DNA from: HXMU1420-2 sp034670145
Lineage (GTDB): Bacteria; Pseudomonadota; Alphaproteobacteria; Rhodobacterales; Rhodobacteraceae
Assembly: GCA_034670145.1 (NCBI GenBank)
Contig: JAXMOA010000001.1
Span: forward strand, 434,001 to 498,000
Direction of reading: 5' to 3'
Length of the DNA stretch: 64,000 bases
The notes beneath the pieces are model-generated. The model ran no database searches and was not told the DNA's origin. It saw only the letters and a list, made by a program, of their open reading frames with translations. The position numbers were made by a program, and so were the translations under genes. How positions within the stretch are numbered: the first letter of the stretch is position 1; each line of letters opens with the position of its first letter. This document shows positions 26,464-35,082 of this stretch, in pieces.

Positions 26464-27300
26464 TCAGTCCAGCGTAAAGCCCTTGGAGCGAATGAAGGCC
26501 CCGAAATCGGCACGTTCAACCGCGATGTATTGGCGCGTCTTGTCGTCAGACCAGGTATAAGGATCAACCTGGCCAAACTGCTCGGTCTGACGCTGGGATT
26601 GCACGGGGCGATGCGCATTTCGGGCGGCGTCATAGGCCGCGACATCCTCCTGCAAACCCTCCGAAGAAAAACGATCTGTGTGAATTGTGGCTGTCACCGG
26701 CAAACGCATGGAAATGCGCGGCTCTGGAAATTGCGGATAGCCGACCGCCACCGCCGCCACCACAAAGACATGATCCGGCAAACCCAGCAGATCGCTGACC
26801 TCTGCCGAGCGGTTTCGGATGGAACTGATCGGGCAGCTACCCAGCCCTGCGGCCTCTGCCGCGTGCACAAAACTGGCCAAGGCTATGCCCGCATCCACAG
26901 AGGCGTTGAAGAACGCATCCAGGTGGTCATTCTCGAAGCTCCGCCCGTGCCACTCGTGCATGCGACGCTGGCGGTGATTGTTGGCACATATGATGACCAT
27001 GCTGGGGACTTTCTGGATCCAGTCCTGGTCTGTCATCAGGGCCTTGACCGCGTTCAACCGGTCGGGATCGCGCAGGATAATGATGTCACGCTGTTGCAGG
27101 TCGCTCTTTGACGGAGCCGAAAGCGCAATTGCGGACAGCGCCTCCAACAGGTCGTGCGGCAGGGGTTCCTCCCGAAACCAACGGCAGGACCCTCGGGCGG
27201 CCAGAGTGTTCAACGCCTCGATCCCGGCCAGGGTCTGCGGCACCTCGAACGCGGTGCCATAGCGTTCAGCCAGGGCGGCGGTGAGTTTGCGTGTTGTCAT
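26464..27300 (-). CDS. Nitroreductase-family protein
   Basis: 278-aa FMN-dependent oxidoreductase of the nitroreductase superfamily. The N-terminal phosphate-binding segment RGSCRWFREEPLPHDLLEAL aligns with the usual R-R-S-x-R-x-F motif. The AAEAAGLGSCPISSIRN segment is the helix after the FMN pocket. The start at 27300 is supported by GGAG about 8 nt upstream. It faces the cupin gene and is divergent from the RidA gene. Substrate unknown; reduction of nitroaromatics, quinones or enones is typical. Confidence 0.88.
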   Translation of the reverse strand: MTTRKLTAALAERYGTAFEVPQTLAGIEALNTLAARGSCRWFREEPLPHDLLEALSAIALSAPSKSDLQQRDIIILRDPDRLNAVKALMTDQDWIQKVPSMVIICANNHRQRRMHEWHGRSFENDHLDAFFNASVDAGIALASFVHAAEAAGLGSCPISSIRNRSAEVSDLLGLPDHVFVVAAVAVGYPQFPEPRISMRLPVTATIHTDRFSSEGLQEDVAAYDAARNAHRPVQSQRQTEQFGQVDPYTWSDDKTRQYIAVERADFGAFIRSKGFTLD

Positions 27301-27413
27301 GGCTTTGGCTCCGTTGAATGGTGGCACCTTGCCCCCGCTTGCTGACCGGGACAAGAACGCCTGAACCAAAGCCGCCCCTGTGCAGCGGCAGATGGGCATG
27401 GCATAAGGCGGGT

Positions 27414-27815
27414 ATGACCAAACGCGCCTTGACACCTGCCGCCTTCGGCGACGCTGCGACCCAGTTCAAGTTTTCAGCCGGGGTCGTCTCGGGCGATCAT
27501 GTGTTCCTGACCGGAATGACCGGCAGCGCAGCCGATGGCACGATGCCGGGCGAGCTGCGCCAGCAATTCAGCAATGTCTGGGACAAGATTGCTCTGGTGC
27601 TGGCCGAGGCCAATCTGGGCCTGGACGCGATTGTCGAAATGACCAGCTATCATGTGGGCCTGCGTGACCATTTCGACCTCTTCGACACGGTGCGGCTGGA
27701 ACGATTGTCGCTGCCCTACCCCGCCTGGACAGCGGTCGAGGTGGCGGGCCTGCGGCGCGAAGGTGCGGCTGTAGAAATCCGGGTCATTGCCTCTTTGGGC
27801 CAAACCAGCCAATGA
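27414..27815 (+). CDS. RidA-family protein
   Basis: 133-aa member of the RidA/YjgF family, with VSGDHVFLTGMTG, NVWDKIALVLAEANLGLDAIVEMTSYHV and a C-terminal VEIRVIASLG. Typical RidA hydrolyses reactive enamines, while related proteins in aromatic pathways act as 2-aminomuconate deaminases. It lies 58 bp upstream of hpaH on the same strand, so a pathway-specific deaminase is possible but unproven. The start at 27414 follows a weak GGCGG. Confidence 0.88.
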   Translation: MTKRALTPAAFGDAATQFKFSAGVVSGDHVFLTGMTGSAADGTMPGELRQQFSNVWDKIALVLAEANLGLDAIVEMTSYHVGLRDHFDLFDTVRLERLSLPYPAWTAVEVAGLRREGAAVEIRVIASLGQTSQ

Positions 27816-27872
27816 ATGGGGGCATTACCCGGCGATCTGACAGCCGGATCTGAGAATGGGACTGACCTTGCT

Positions 27873-28676
27873 ATGAAACTCTCTGCTGATGACCACGCGG
27901 CCGCGGCGCGCGACCTTTTGCAAGCCGAAACAACGGGACAACAGATCGGATTGATGTCGCTGCGCTTTCCGGACATGGACATGGACGATTGCTACGCCAT
28001 TCAATCCAGGCTGATCGCCGCCAAACAGGCCGCCGGTCGACGGGTGATTGGCTGGAAGATCGGGCTGACCTCCAAGGCAATGCAGCAAGCGCTCGGGATC
28101 GACATTCCCGACTCGGGTGTTTTGTTTGATGACATGTGGTTCGAAACCGGCGCCGTGGTGCCCCAAGACCGCTTTATCCAACCCCGCATCGAGGCCGAGA
28201 TCGCCTTTGTCATGAAAACCCCCCTGGCCGGAGAATCCGTGACCCGCGACGATGTCCTGGCGGCCACGGATTATGTGGCGCCAAGCCTGGAAATTCTGGA
28301 CACCCGGATCCTGCGCAAGGACCCGCAAACAGGTCAGCCCCGCGTGATCTTTGACACGATCTCGGACAATGCGGCCAATGCCGGCATCGTCCTGGGCCGC
28401 GAACGGCACGGCCCCGATGCGGATCTGCGTTGGACCGGCGCCATTGTCAGCCGCGACGGCGCAGTCGAAGAAACCGGATTGGGCGCCGGCGTCCTGAATG
28501 ACCCGGTCGAAAGCGTGGTCTGGCTCGCCCGGCGCATGGCCACTTATGGCCAACAGATCGAAGCCGGTCAGGTCATTCTCTCGGGGTCTTTCATCCGCCC
28601 CGTTGAATGCCCCCCCGGCACCGAAATCACCGCCGATTTCGGTGCATTTGGCCGCGTCGACCTGAGCTTTGCCTGA
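27873..28676 (+). CDS. hpaH: 2-oxo-hept-4-ene-1,7-dioate hydratase (HpaH)
   Basis: 267-aa hydratase, the same length as Escherichia coli HpaH/HpcG. Strongly family-specific segments are GWKIGLTSKAMQQ, PRIEAEIAFV, VIFDTISDNAANAGIVLG and QIEAGQVILSGSF. The enzyme adds water to the oxo-heptenedioate of the homoprotocatechuate meta-cleavage pathway using a divalent metal. No other hpa genes are in the window. The start at 27873 has only a weak Shine-Dalgarno. A 126-bp gap with GC-rich repeats separates it from the crotonase gene. Confidence 0.88.
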   Translation: MKLSADDHAAAARDLLQAETTGQQIGLMSLRFPDMDMDDCYAIQSRLIAAKQAAGRRVIGWKIGLTSKAMQQALGIDIPDSGVLFDDMWFETGAVVPQDRFIQPRIEAEIAFVMKTPLAGESVTRDDVLAATDYVAPSLEILDTRILRKDPQTGQPRVIFDTISDNAANAGIVLGRERHGPDADLRWTGAIVSRDGAVEETGLGAGVLNDPVESVVWLARRMATYGQQIEAGQVILSGSFIRPVECPPGTEITADFGAFGRVDLSFA

Positions 28677-28802
28677 GCCTTCTTTTGTTTCCAAATACCT
28701 CGGGGGAGTCTCGCCCCGGGCGAGACGGGGGCAGCGCCCCCATTTCCCGCTGGGCTTCGACCGGATCACATGATTTCCTGTTCCCGATGAGGGGAGAACA
28801 AA

Positions 28803-29663
28803 ATGTCGACTGTCGAATATGAAAAGGATGGGCGCATCGGGCGGATCACATTGAACCGGCCGGATGTGATGAATGCGATCAACGACGAATTGCCTGTCGA
28901 TCTGGCCGCCGCCGTGGCCGAGGCAGACGCCGACCCAGGGGTGCATGTCATGGTGCTGTCCGGGAGGGGCAAGGCGTTTTGCGCGGGCTATGACCTGAGC
29001 TATTACGCCGAAGGCAATGGCAATGGGCAGGCCACGCAGGAAATGCCCTGGGATCCGATCCAGGATTACCGGTTCATGTGGACCAATACCCAGCATTTCA
29101 TGTGCCTCTGGCGCGCGATGAAGCCGGTGATCTGCAAGGTCCATGGCTATGCGGTGGCCGGGGGCAGCGATATCGCGCTTTGTGCGGATCTGACGATCAT
29201 GGCCGATGATGCCCTGATCGGCTACATGCCGGCGCGGGTCTGGGGCTGTCCGACGACGGCGATGTGGGTCTATCGGCTGGGCGCGGAGCGGGCCAAACGG
29301 ATGCTTTTTACCGGCGACAAGATCACCGGGCGGGAGGCCGCTGAAATGGGGCTGGTGCTGGAGGCCCCGCATGCGGATGCGCTGGATGATCGGGTGGAGG
29401 CCCTGGCGGCGCGGATGGCGGGCGTTCCGATCAATCAGTTGGCGATGCAAAAGATGGTCATCAATCAGGCCATTGAACAGACCGGCCTGATGCAGACCCA
29501 GCGGCTGGCCACGATCTTTGATGGCATCACCCGGCACAGCCCCGAGGGGATCAATTTCAAGGACCGATCGGAAGAAGTGGGGTGGAAACAGGCGGTGCAA
29601 GACCGCGATCAGGGGACCTGGGATTGGACCGAAAATCACGAATTGCCACGGGGAAACCGATAA
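28803..29663 (+). CDS. Crotonase/enoyl-CoA hydratase-family protein
   Basis: 286-aa crotonase-fold protein. The first oxyanion-hole segment is GRGKAFCAGYDL and the second VHGYAVAGGSDIALCADLTIM. It extends about 25 residues beyond a minimal crotonase at the C-terminus (GWKQAVQDRDQGTWDW). GGGAGA lies 7-8 nt before the ATG. The last base of its stop codon is the first base of the 18-bp palindrome copy 2. CoA-ester substrate unknown. Confidence 0.9.
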   Translation: MSTVEYEKDGRIGRITLNRPDVMNAINDELPVDLAAAVAEADADPGVHVMVLSGRGKAFCAGYDLSYYAEGNGNGQATQEMPWDPIQDYRFMWTNTQHFMCLWRAMKPVICKVHGYAVAGGSDIALCADLTIMADDALIGYMPARVWGCPTTAMWVYRLGAERAKRMLFTGDKITGREAAEMGLVLEAPHADALDDRVEALAARMAGVPINQLAMQKMVINQAIEQTGLMQTQRLATIFDGITRHSPEGINFKDRSEEVGWKQAVQDRDQGTWDWTENHELPRGNR

Positions 29664-29680
29664 TGTCCCAGCTGGGACAT
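29663..29680. promoter_or_regulatory. 18-bp perfect palindrome, copy 2
   Basis: Identical to the sequence at 20708-20725 (ATGTCCCAGCTGGGACAT). It starts at the crotonase stop codon and lies 54 bp upstream of the second hydratase gene. About 35 bp of very AT-rich sequence follows (29681-29715), so it could overlap a promoter for that gene. Confidence 0.6.
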
Positions 29681-29734
29681 ATACTTAAATATATGATTTA
29701 ATTATATAATCACAAAATAGAAGGCCAGGACATC

Positions 29735-30511
29735 ATGCAAAATCCACCCGATCAGATCGCCACGCAGATCACCCGGGCCCTGCTGGAGCCGCACCAGATC
29801 GAGCCTCTCTCGGCCACGCCGGATCGCCTGACCCTGACCCAGGCCTATGACATTGCCAACCGGGTGTGTCGCCAGTTGGGCCGCACCCGGGCCGGGCGCA
29901 AGGTGGGGTTCACCAATCGGGGGATCTGGGACAGCTACAATGTGGATCGCCCCGTCTGGGGCGAGGTCCACACAGAGGGCCTGTTCGAATCTGGGCAGCC
30001 GGTTGCGCTGGCCGCGTATTCGCAGCCCCGGATCGAGCCCGAGATCGTTCTGGGTCTGGCACAGACGCCCGAACCGGACATGGACCGCGCGGCTTTGATG
30101 GCTTGCGTGGCGTGGGTCGCGCCGGGGTTCGAGATTGTCCAGTCCATCTATCCCGGCTGGCGTTTCGAGGTGGCAGACACGATTGCGGCTCAGGCGCTAC
30201 ACGGCGCGCTGGTGCTGGGCGAAAAGCACGCGATGAACGCATCCGGGCTGGAGGCGCTGGCCGAGGTGCCCGTGACCCTGCTGCGCGACGGCCAGCACGT
30301 AGAGACCGGCGTGGGGGCCAATGCGCTGGACGGCCCAGTGGAGGTGCTGATGCATCTGGTCCAATTGCTGGGGCCAGATCAGGCGCTGCAAGCGGGCGAG
30401 CTGGTGACAACCGGCACGCTGACAGATGCCTGGCCCATCCATCCCGGCGAGGTCTGGCAGGCGGACTATGGCGGCGTGATGGATGTGACGCTGGAGACGC
30501 CGTTTACCTGA
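29735..30511 (+). CDS. 2-keto-4-pentenoate hydratase/decarboxylase-family protein
   Basis: 258-aa member of the MhpD/HpaH/DmpH superfamily, distinct from hpaH at 27873. Visible are GRKVGFTNRGIWDSYNVDRPVWG, the metal-site segment PRIEPEIVLGL, and LQAGELVTTGTLTDAWPI near the C-terminus. Such proteins hydrate 2-hydroxypentadienoate or decarboxylate 4-oxalocrotonate; the sequence alone does not decide. It has its own AT-rich upstream region with the palindrome, so it may be transcribed separately from the crotonase. Confidence 0.85.
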   Translation: MQNPPDQIATQITRALLEPHQIEPLSATPDRLTLTQAYDIANRVCRQLGRTRAGRKVGFTNRGIWDSYNVDRPVWGEVHTEGLFESGQPVALAAYSQPRIEPEIVLGLAQTPEPDMDRAALMACVAWVAPGFEIVQSIYPGWRFEVADTIAAQALHGALVLGEKHAMNASGLEALAEVPVTLLRDGQHVETGVGANALDGPVEVLMHLVQLLGPDQALQAGELVTTGTLTDAWPIHPGEVWQADYGGVMDVTLETPFT

Positions 30512-30531
30512 TATCCGCCCGGCCCCGGGGG

Positions 30532-31266
30532 TTACTTTTTGCCGACACCAGGAATAAGCATTCCCACCTCTTTTTGATATTCGATGTAATCCGGCCCGAT
30601 TGTTGCAACCAAATCCCTCTCTTCAAAATATCTGACGGCGATATAGATATAGAGTGTTGTTGCAATTGAGAAAAGCAGATGACCGACTGTCATATGGGGC
30701 GCAGCCCAAAAGGATATGATAAACCCGGTCATAATCGGGTGACGCACCAATCTGTAATACAAACGCTTCTGAAACCCCATCTGATTGAAATTGCGCTGAT
30801 TGAGATTCATATAAACCTGTTTCAGTCCAAACAGGTCAAAATGGTCGATCATAAAGGTAGAGGTGAGCACGATCACCCATCCGGCCCAGAATAAAACAGA
30901 AAGACCATACCCCAATGGCGTGCCGCGCGCATCCCATATGACCGCAGGCATGGGTTGCCAGAAAACGACCAAGAGAATAAGGGCGATACTTGACAGCCAG
31001 ACATAGGTGCTGCGTTCTATGTATTGGGGGATAACCTGTGTCCAGACCCGTTTGAATCCCGGGCGCGCCATTATTGTATGCTGCAATGCGAAAATTGAGA
31101 GCAAAACAGAATTTATTATGAGCGATAGAATAAACGGCCCCTCGGCGCCGGTATTGATATCCTTGGGCACCAGAAAACCGCCAACAAAACCGACGATATA
31201 GAGAAATGTAACAAAGAAAACCATATACGCCAAAACACCATAGATGAATCCTGAATTACGTCCCAC
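30532..31266 (-). CDS. mddA: MddA-like methanethiol S-methyltransferase
   Basis: 244-aa membrane methyltransferase with about five to six helices. The pattern LQHTIMARPGFKRVWT, IPQYIERSTYVWLSSIALILL and HFDLFGLKQVY matches MddA, which methylates methanethiol to dimethyl sulfide. The C-terminal RHPIMTGFIISFWAAPHMT and FEERDLVATIG are the SAM-binding elements shared with isoprenylcysteine methyltransferases. It starts with GTG, supported by AAGGAAG about 8 nt upstream. Codon use and base composition are markedly more AT-rich than neighbours on both sides, so it was probably acquired by transfer. Converges with the hydratase gene. Confidence 0.75.
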   Translation of the reverse strand: MGRNSGFIYGVLAYMVFFVTFLYIVGFVGGFLVPKDINTGAEGPFILSLIINSVLLSIFALQHTIMARPGFKRVWTQVIPQYIERSTYVWLSSIALILLVVFWQPMPAVIWDARGTPLGYGLSVLFWAGWVIVLTSTFMIDHFDLFGLKQVYMNLNQRNFNQMGFQKRLYYRLVRHPIMTGFIISFWAAPHMTVGHLLFSIATTLYIYIAVRYFEERDLVATIGPDYIEYQKEVGMLIPGVGKK

Positions 31267-31878
31267 TTGCTTCTTCCTTTTTTGTTATATGTTACGATAG
31301 CAGTGTTTTTCAGGATCAACGCACGCCAAATCTGGTTGGTTTTCATGCGGCTGCGTGTTTTTGGCGGGAGGTTTTCAGGTACAAGGTGAGATGGGTGGGA
31401 AGTTTGGAATTTCTTAGGATTTGTGGATTACATACTTTTTATCTTCGATTTTTGGATCCAGATGTCAGTGTTTGAAGGAGGGTTTTGATAACGTTTATGG
31501 CGAGTTTATACGGCCGGGCGCAGCGCGCGTTGCCCGGGTTTCGATAGCGCTGGTGTCGGGCCGCGGTTGGTTGGGGCGAGATGAGTCCCGGTGGTATGCA
31601 GGGGCACCGGAGCCGGACTGACGGGAAAGGCTGTTGCCGGCGCCTTTGAGCGATCTGCGGATAGGGCGCAGGGGATCGGTGGCTATAAGGCGTAGCGGGT
31701 CGGTCTATCAGGCGTAGGGATCGGGCGTTTGTAGGGCGGAATGCCCGGCGTCTATAAGGCGCGGGGGCTGGGCGCGGGTGTCTGGATCGGCGGCAGGCGG
31801 CTGTTCGTCAGATGCAAACAGGGCGTCGCGATCAAAGGATTGATAAGGCCGTGTCCATAAACTGGTGCGGGACCGGGC
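31267..31878. other. Intergenic, no gene seen
   Basis: A 612-bp stretch with an abrupt change from AT-rich (to about 31500) to GC-rich. The GC-rich part has loosely repeated phrases such as TATAAGGCG (31685 and 31753) and GGGCG. No open frame has protein character. It may be decayed coding DNA at the border of a transferred segment. Confidence 0.5.
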
Positions 31879-32844
31879 TTACTTGCAATAGGGCCCGGAA
31901 CGATAGCGCGCGGTGTCCAGGTGGAAATGATCCTGATGATAGCGGTCGGCTGTTGGCCCGAGTGTTGTGCCAAAGGGACCGCAAGCGGCGGCATAAGACT
32001 GTTGGATCGGTTTCTTGCCGCGTCCGCGCCACCAGCTTTCCTGAACGGTGTAGACTTTGCCGTCTTTCATGACGAAGCCAGAGATATCAATGGCGCGGCC
32101 TTTGCCATGTTCAGAGATCTTGGCCCCTGCTTTGTTATTGCGGGTGCGGCAGATGTAATGGGCGGCGACCTTGAGCTCGACAACTTTGCCGCGGCGTTTG
32201 AAGGCGGGGATGACTCCGTTGGCGACCCAGGTGTTCAGGGCCTGGGCGGTTTCGCAATTCATCACCGAAGGGGTGCTGAGTTTGACGCCCGAGACAGAGC
32301 GCACCTTGACCGCGTCCGGAACGCCGCAGCCGGAGCGTTTGCCGGGGACTTTGCCGACCCGTTCGCCCTGAATGGCGATGTCGCCGCAGACGGAGGTTTT
32401 GCGCAGTTTGCGTTTGGCAAAGAGGCCGCCCGTTTTGGTTTCGTCGGAGCGGGATTTGGGTTTGGTTTTGGTTTTTGGTTTTGGGGCGGTCGCTGCTGCG
32501 GCGGCGGCGGTTGTGGTCGCGGCGGCGGCAGCTGTGGTTGCCGAAGCGGCGGTTGCGCGCGCCGGACGCGCGGCGGGGCGCAGCGAGCGGCCAATGGCGC
32601 TGGCAGAGGCCGCGCTGGCGGAGGCTGCGCCGGAGGGTGTCGCGCTGGCGGCGCTGCCGGTGGAGGTGAGCGGCACGGTCGAGGCCGCGCGTGCGGCTGC
32701 GGCGGCAGAGGCGGCGGCCTCGGCTGCGCTGTCAGTGCCGGAACCGGCGCGCAATTGTGGCCGCAAGGAGCGTTCGGGCGCGTCCTGCGCCATGGCGACG
32801 GTTGCGATGAGGCCGCAAAGAAAGAGGAGCGCGGCGCGTTTCAT
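31879..32844 (-). CDS. Extensin-like secreted protein
   Basis: 321-aa exported protein. The signal peptide (about 1-18, ending AMA) is followed by a long Ala/Thr/Ser/Pro/Lys-rich low-complexity linker (about 30-130), then the bacterial extensin-like domain (about 140-321). The motif KISEHGKGRAIDISGF resembles the zinc-site motif of M15-type peptidoglycan peptidases, and HQDHFHLD near the C-terminus supplies further His/Asp. A cell-wall role is likely. Its ATG overlaps the tyrA stop by 4 nt (ATGA). The longer frame to 33057 lies inside tyrA and is not real. Confidence 0.85.
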   Translation of the reverse strand: MKRAALLFLCGLIATVAMAQDAPERSLRPQLRAGSGTDSAAEAAASAAAAARAASTVPLTSTGSAASATPSGAASASAASASAIGRSLRPAARPARATAASATTAAAAATTTAAAAAATAPKPKTKTKPKSRSDETKTGGLFAKRKLRKTSVCGDIAIQGERVGKVPGKRSGCGVPDAVKVRSVSGVKLSTPSVMNCETAQALNTWVANGVIPAFKRRGKVVELKVAAHYICRTRNNKAGAKISEHGKGRAIDISGFVMKDGKVYTVQESWWRGRGKKPIQQSYAAACGPFGTTLGPTADRYHQDHFHLDTARYRSGPYCK

Positions 32845-33779
32845 GAGCTGCCCTTGCTCCGCCCGAAATCCGGCGCTTCGGTGTCCTGGCCGGCCTCGAT
32901 GATGCCTCGGCGGATGGCGCGGGTGCGGGTGAAATAGTCGTGGAGCAGGTCGCCGTCTCCGGTGCGGATGGCGCGTTGGAGGGCGAAAAGCTCTTCTGTG
33001 AAGCGACCGAGGATTTCGAGGGTGGCGTCCTTGTTGGAGAGGAAGACGTCGCGCCACATGGTGGGGTCGCTGGCGGCGATGCGGGTGAAATCGCGAAAGC
33101 CGGCGGCGGAGTATTGGATGACTTCGCTGTCAGTGACGCGGCCCAGGTCATCGGCGACGCCGACCATGGTGTAGGCGATGAGGTGGGGCGCGTGGCTGGT
33201 GACGGCGAGGACCAGGTCATGGTGGTCGGCGTCCATCAGGTCGACGTTGGAGCCCATGCCCTCCCACAGGGCGCGGACGCGGGCGACGGCGGTGTCGGGG
33301 GTGTTGTCCAGCGGGATCAGCAGGCACCAGCGGTTGTCAAACAGGCCGGCAAAACCGCTTTGCGGGCCGGAATGTTCGGTGCCTGCCAATGGGTGGGCCG
33401 GCACGAAGTGGACGCCCTCGGGCAGATGCGGCGAGACGTCGTCGATCACGTGGCGTTTGACGGAGCCGACATCGGTTAGGATGGCGCCCGGTTTGAGATG
33501 GGGCGCGATCTGGGCTGTCACCGCTGACATGGCCCCGACGGGCACGGCGAGGACGATGAGGTCGGCGTCCTGGACGGCCTCGACGGCGGTGTCGCAGACC
33601 GCATCACACAGGCCGATCTGGCGGGCCGTTTCGCGGGTTTGGGGGCTGCGGGCGTAGCCTGTGACGCAGGTGGCTAGGCCGCCGCGTTTGATGGACCAGA
33701 ACATGGAAGAGGCGATGAGGCCCAGGCCGATCAGCGCGACGCGTTCAAAGATGGGGGCTGGATTTGCAGTGTCGGGCAT
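32841..33779 (-). CDS. tyrA: Prephenate/arogenate dehydrogenase
   Basis: 312-aa NAD(P)-dependent dehydrogenase of tyrosine biosynthesis. The Rossmann motif VALIGLGLIASSM (about 15-27) and the catalytic/substrate segment FVPAHPLAGTEHSGP are present, followed by the helical dimerisation domain with LAVTSHAPHLIAYTM. No chorismate mutase or ACT domain is fused. The hisC stop directly abuts its ATG (TAA-ATG), so the two aminotransferase/dehydrogenase steps are co-translated. Confidence 0.94.
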   Translation of the reverse strand: MPDTANPAPIFERVALIGLGLIASSMFWSIKRGGLATCVTGYARSPQTRETARQIGLCDAVCDTAVEAVQDADLIVLAVPVGAMSAVTAQIAPHLKPGAILTDVGSVKRHVIDDVSPHLPEGVHFVPAHPLAGTEHSGPQSGFAGLFDNRWCLLIPLDNTPDTAVARVRALWEGMGSNVDLMDADHHDLVLAVTSHAPHLIAYTMVGVADDLGRVTDSEVIQYSAAGFRDFTRIAASDPTMWRDVFLSNKDATLEILGRFTEELFALQRAIRTGDGDLLHDYFTRTRAIRRGIIEAGQDTEAPDFGRSKGSS

Positions 33780-34862
33780 TTATGCGTCCTCGCGCCAGCG
33801 GGTGAGCGCGTCAATCACGCGGCCGGTTTGTGCGGCGTCGCCGACAGTGATGCGCAGCCCCTCGGGAAAGCCGTAGTTTGCCACGTGGCGCACGATGATC
33901 CCCTCTGCCTGCAAGGCCGCGTCGGCAGAGCGGGCCTGATCCGGGCTGTCAAAGCGGGCGAGGACAAAGTTGCCCTGGCTGTCATCGCAGGCCAGCCCCA
34001 ATTGGCGCAGCGCCCCGGTGAGGCGGGCGCGTTGGGCCGCGTTGAGGGCCGCGCAGTCCTGGACCCAGGTCTGATCCCGCACGGCGGCCTCGGCTGCGGC
34101 CATTTGCAGTTCTGACAGGTTGAAGGGTTGGCGCAGGCGGTTGAGCACGTCGATCATGGAGCGCGCGGCATAGCCCCAGCCGATACGCAGCCCGCCCAGC
34201 CCGTAGATTTTGGAGAATGTGCGGGTCACCAGCACGTTGGAGCGATCCCCCAGCAGAGAAATGCCGCCATCATAGGCGTCGGCATATTCGGCGTAGGCGC
34301 CATCGAGCACCAGCACCACATCCTCTGGCACCGCGTCGATCAGGCGTTGCAGATCGTCCTGCGCCAGCATGGTGCCGGTTGGATTGCCGGGGTTGGTGAT
34401 CAGGATCACCCGGGTCTTATCTGTTATGGCGTCGATGACCGTATCCACATCAACCATGCGGTCGGTTTCAGGCACGCAGATCGGGGCTGCCCCGGCCATG
34501 CGGGCCAGTATGGGATACATGGAGAAGCCATGCGCGGTGTGCAGGATCTGGTCCCCCGGGCCGGCAAAAGCCTGGGTGACAAATTGCAGGACTTCGTCAC
34601 TGCCAACGCCGCAGATAATGCGATCAGGGTCGAGGCCGTGGACCTCGGCGATGGCGCGGCGCAGGGCGGCGTGATCTGTCGAGGGATAGAGGTGGACCTG
34701 CCCGGCACTGTCCCGAATCGCCTGCATCGCGTCGGTGCTGGGGCCGAGCGGGTTTTCGTTCGAGCTGAGCTTGAGGATTTCAGCTATGCCGTCCACATGG
34801 GATTTGCCGCCCTGATAGAGCGCGATATCCATAATTCCGGGTTGTGGAACAAGTTTGGTCAT
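33780..34862 (-). CDS. hisC: Histidinol-phosphate aminotransferase
   Basis: 360-aa PLP-dependent aminotransferase of class I/II. The PLP-binding lysine is Lys218 in TRTFSKIYGLGGLRIGWG; the N-terminal KLSSNENPLGPS, the LITNPGNPTGT segment and the Asp/Tyr pair VLDGAYAEY are present. In alphaproteobacteria this enzyme often serves both histidine and aromatic amino acid synthesis, consistent with its operon with tyrA. First gene of hisC-tyrA-extensin. Confidence 0.95.
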   Translation of the reverse strand: MTKLVPQPGIMDIALYQGGKSHVDGIAEILKLSSNENPLGPSTDAMQAIRDSAGQVHLYPSTDHAALRRAIAEVHGLDPDRIICGVGSDEVLQFVTQAFAGPGDQILHTAHGFSMYPILARMAGAAPICVPETDRMVDVDTVIDAITDKTRVILITNPGNPTGTMLAQDDLQRLIDAVPEDVVLVLDGAYAEYADAYDGGISLLGDRSNVLVTRTFSKIYGLGGLRIGWGYAARSMIDVLNRLRQPFNLSELQMAAAEAAVRDQTWVQDCAALNAAQRARLTGALRQLGLACDDSQGNFVLARFDSPDQARSADAALQAEGIIVRHVANYGFPEGLRITVGDAAQTGRVIDALTRWREDA

Positions 34863-35031
34863 AAGGCAAAATCCAATTTATGCCGTTTTAGCGGGACCGG
34901 TCCCCGGAGGCCAGTTGGATTCGGCCTGTTGGATCGTGATCCGTCAGAACACGCGGCGTCTTGCGGGTCCGTTCGGGGCAGGCTGTGGCGCGGCAAAGCG
35001 GTGAAGCCGGCACTGAACAGAACGGGCCGCC

Positions 35032-35059
35032 AAAAAAACAGGCGGCTGAGGCCGCCTGT
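35032..35059 (-). terminator. Intrinsic terminator after the PA14-like gene
   Basis: A perfect 9-bp stem ACAGGCGGC / GCCGCCTGT with a 4-nt loop is followed on the minus strand by a run of six T. It lies 24 bp after the stop at 35083. Confidence 0.85.
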
Positions 35060-35082
35060 CCGCATTCCAGAGTGGACGGTGT

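Noticed and set aside
27825..29639. 604-codon open frame on the minus strand
   Set aside because: Antisense to hpaH and the crotonase gene, whose motifs are intact on the plus strand.
31921..32937. 338-codon Gly-rich frame on the plus strand
   Set aside because: Antisense to the low-complexity Ala-rich linker of the extensin-like gene.
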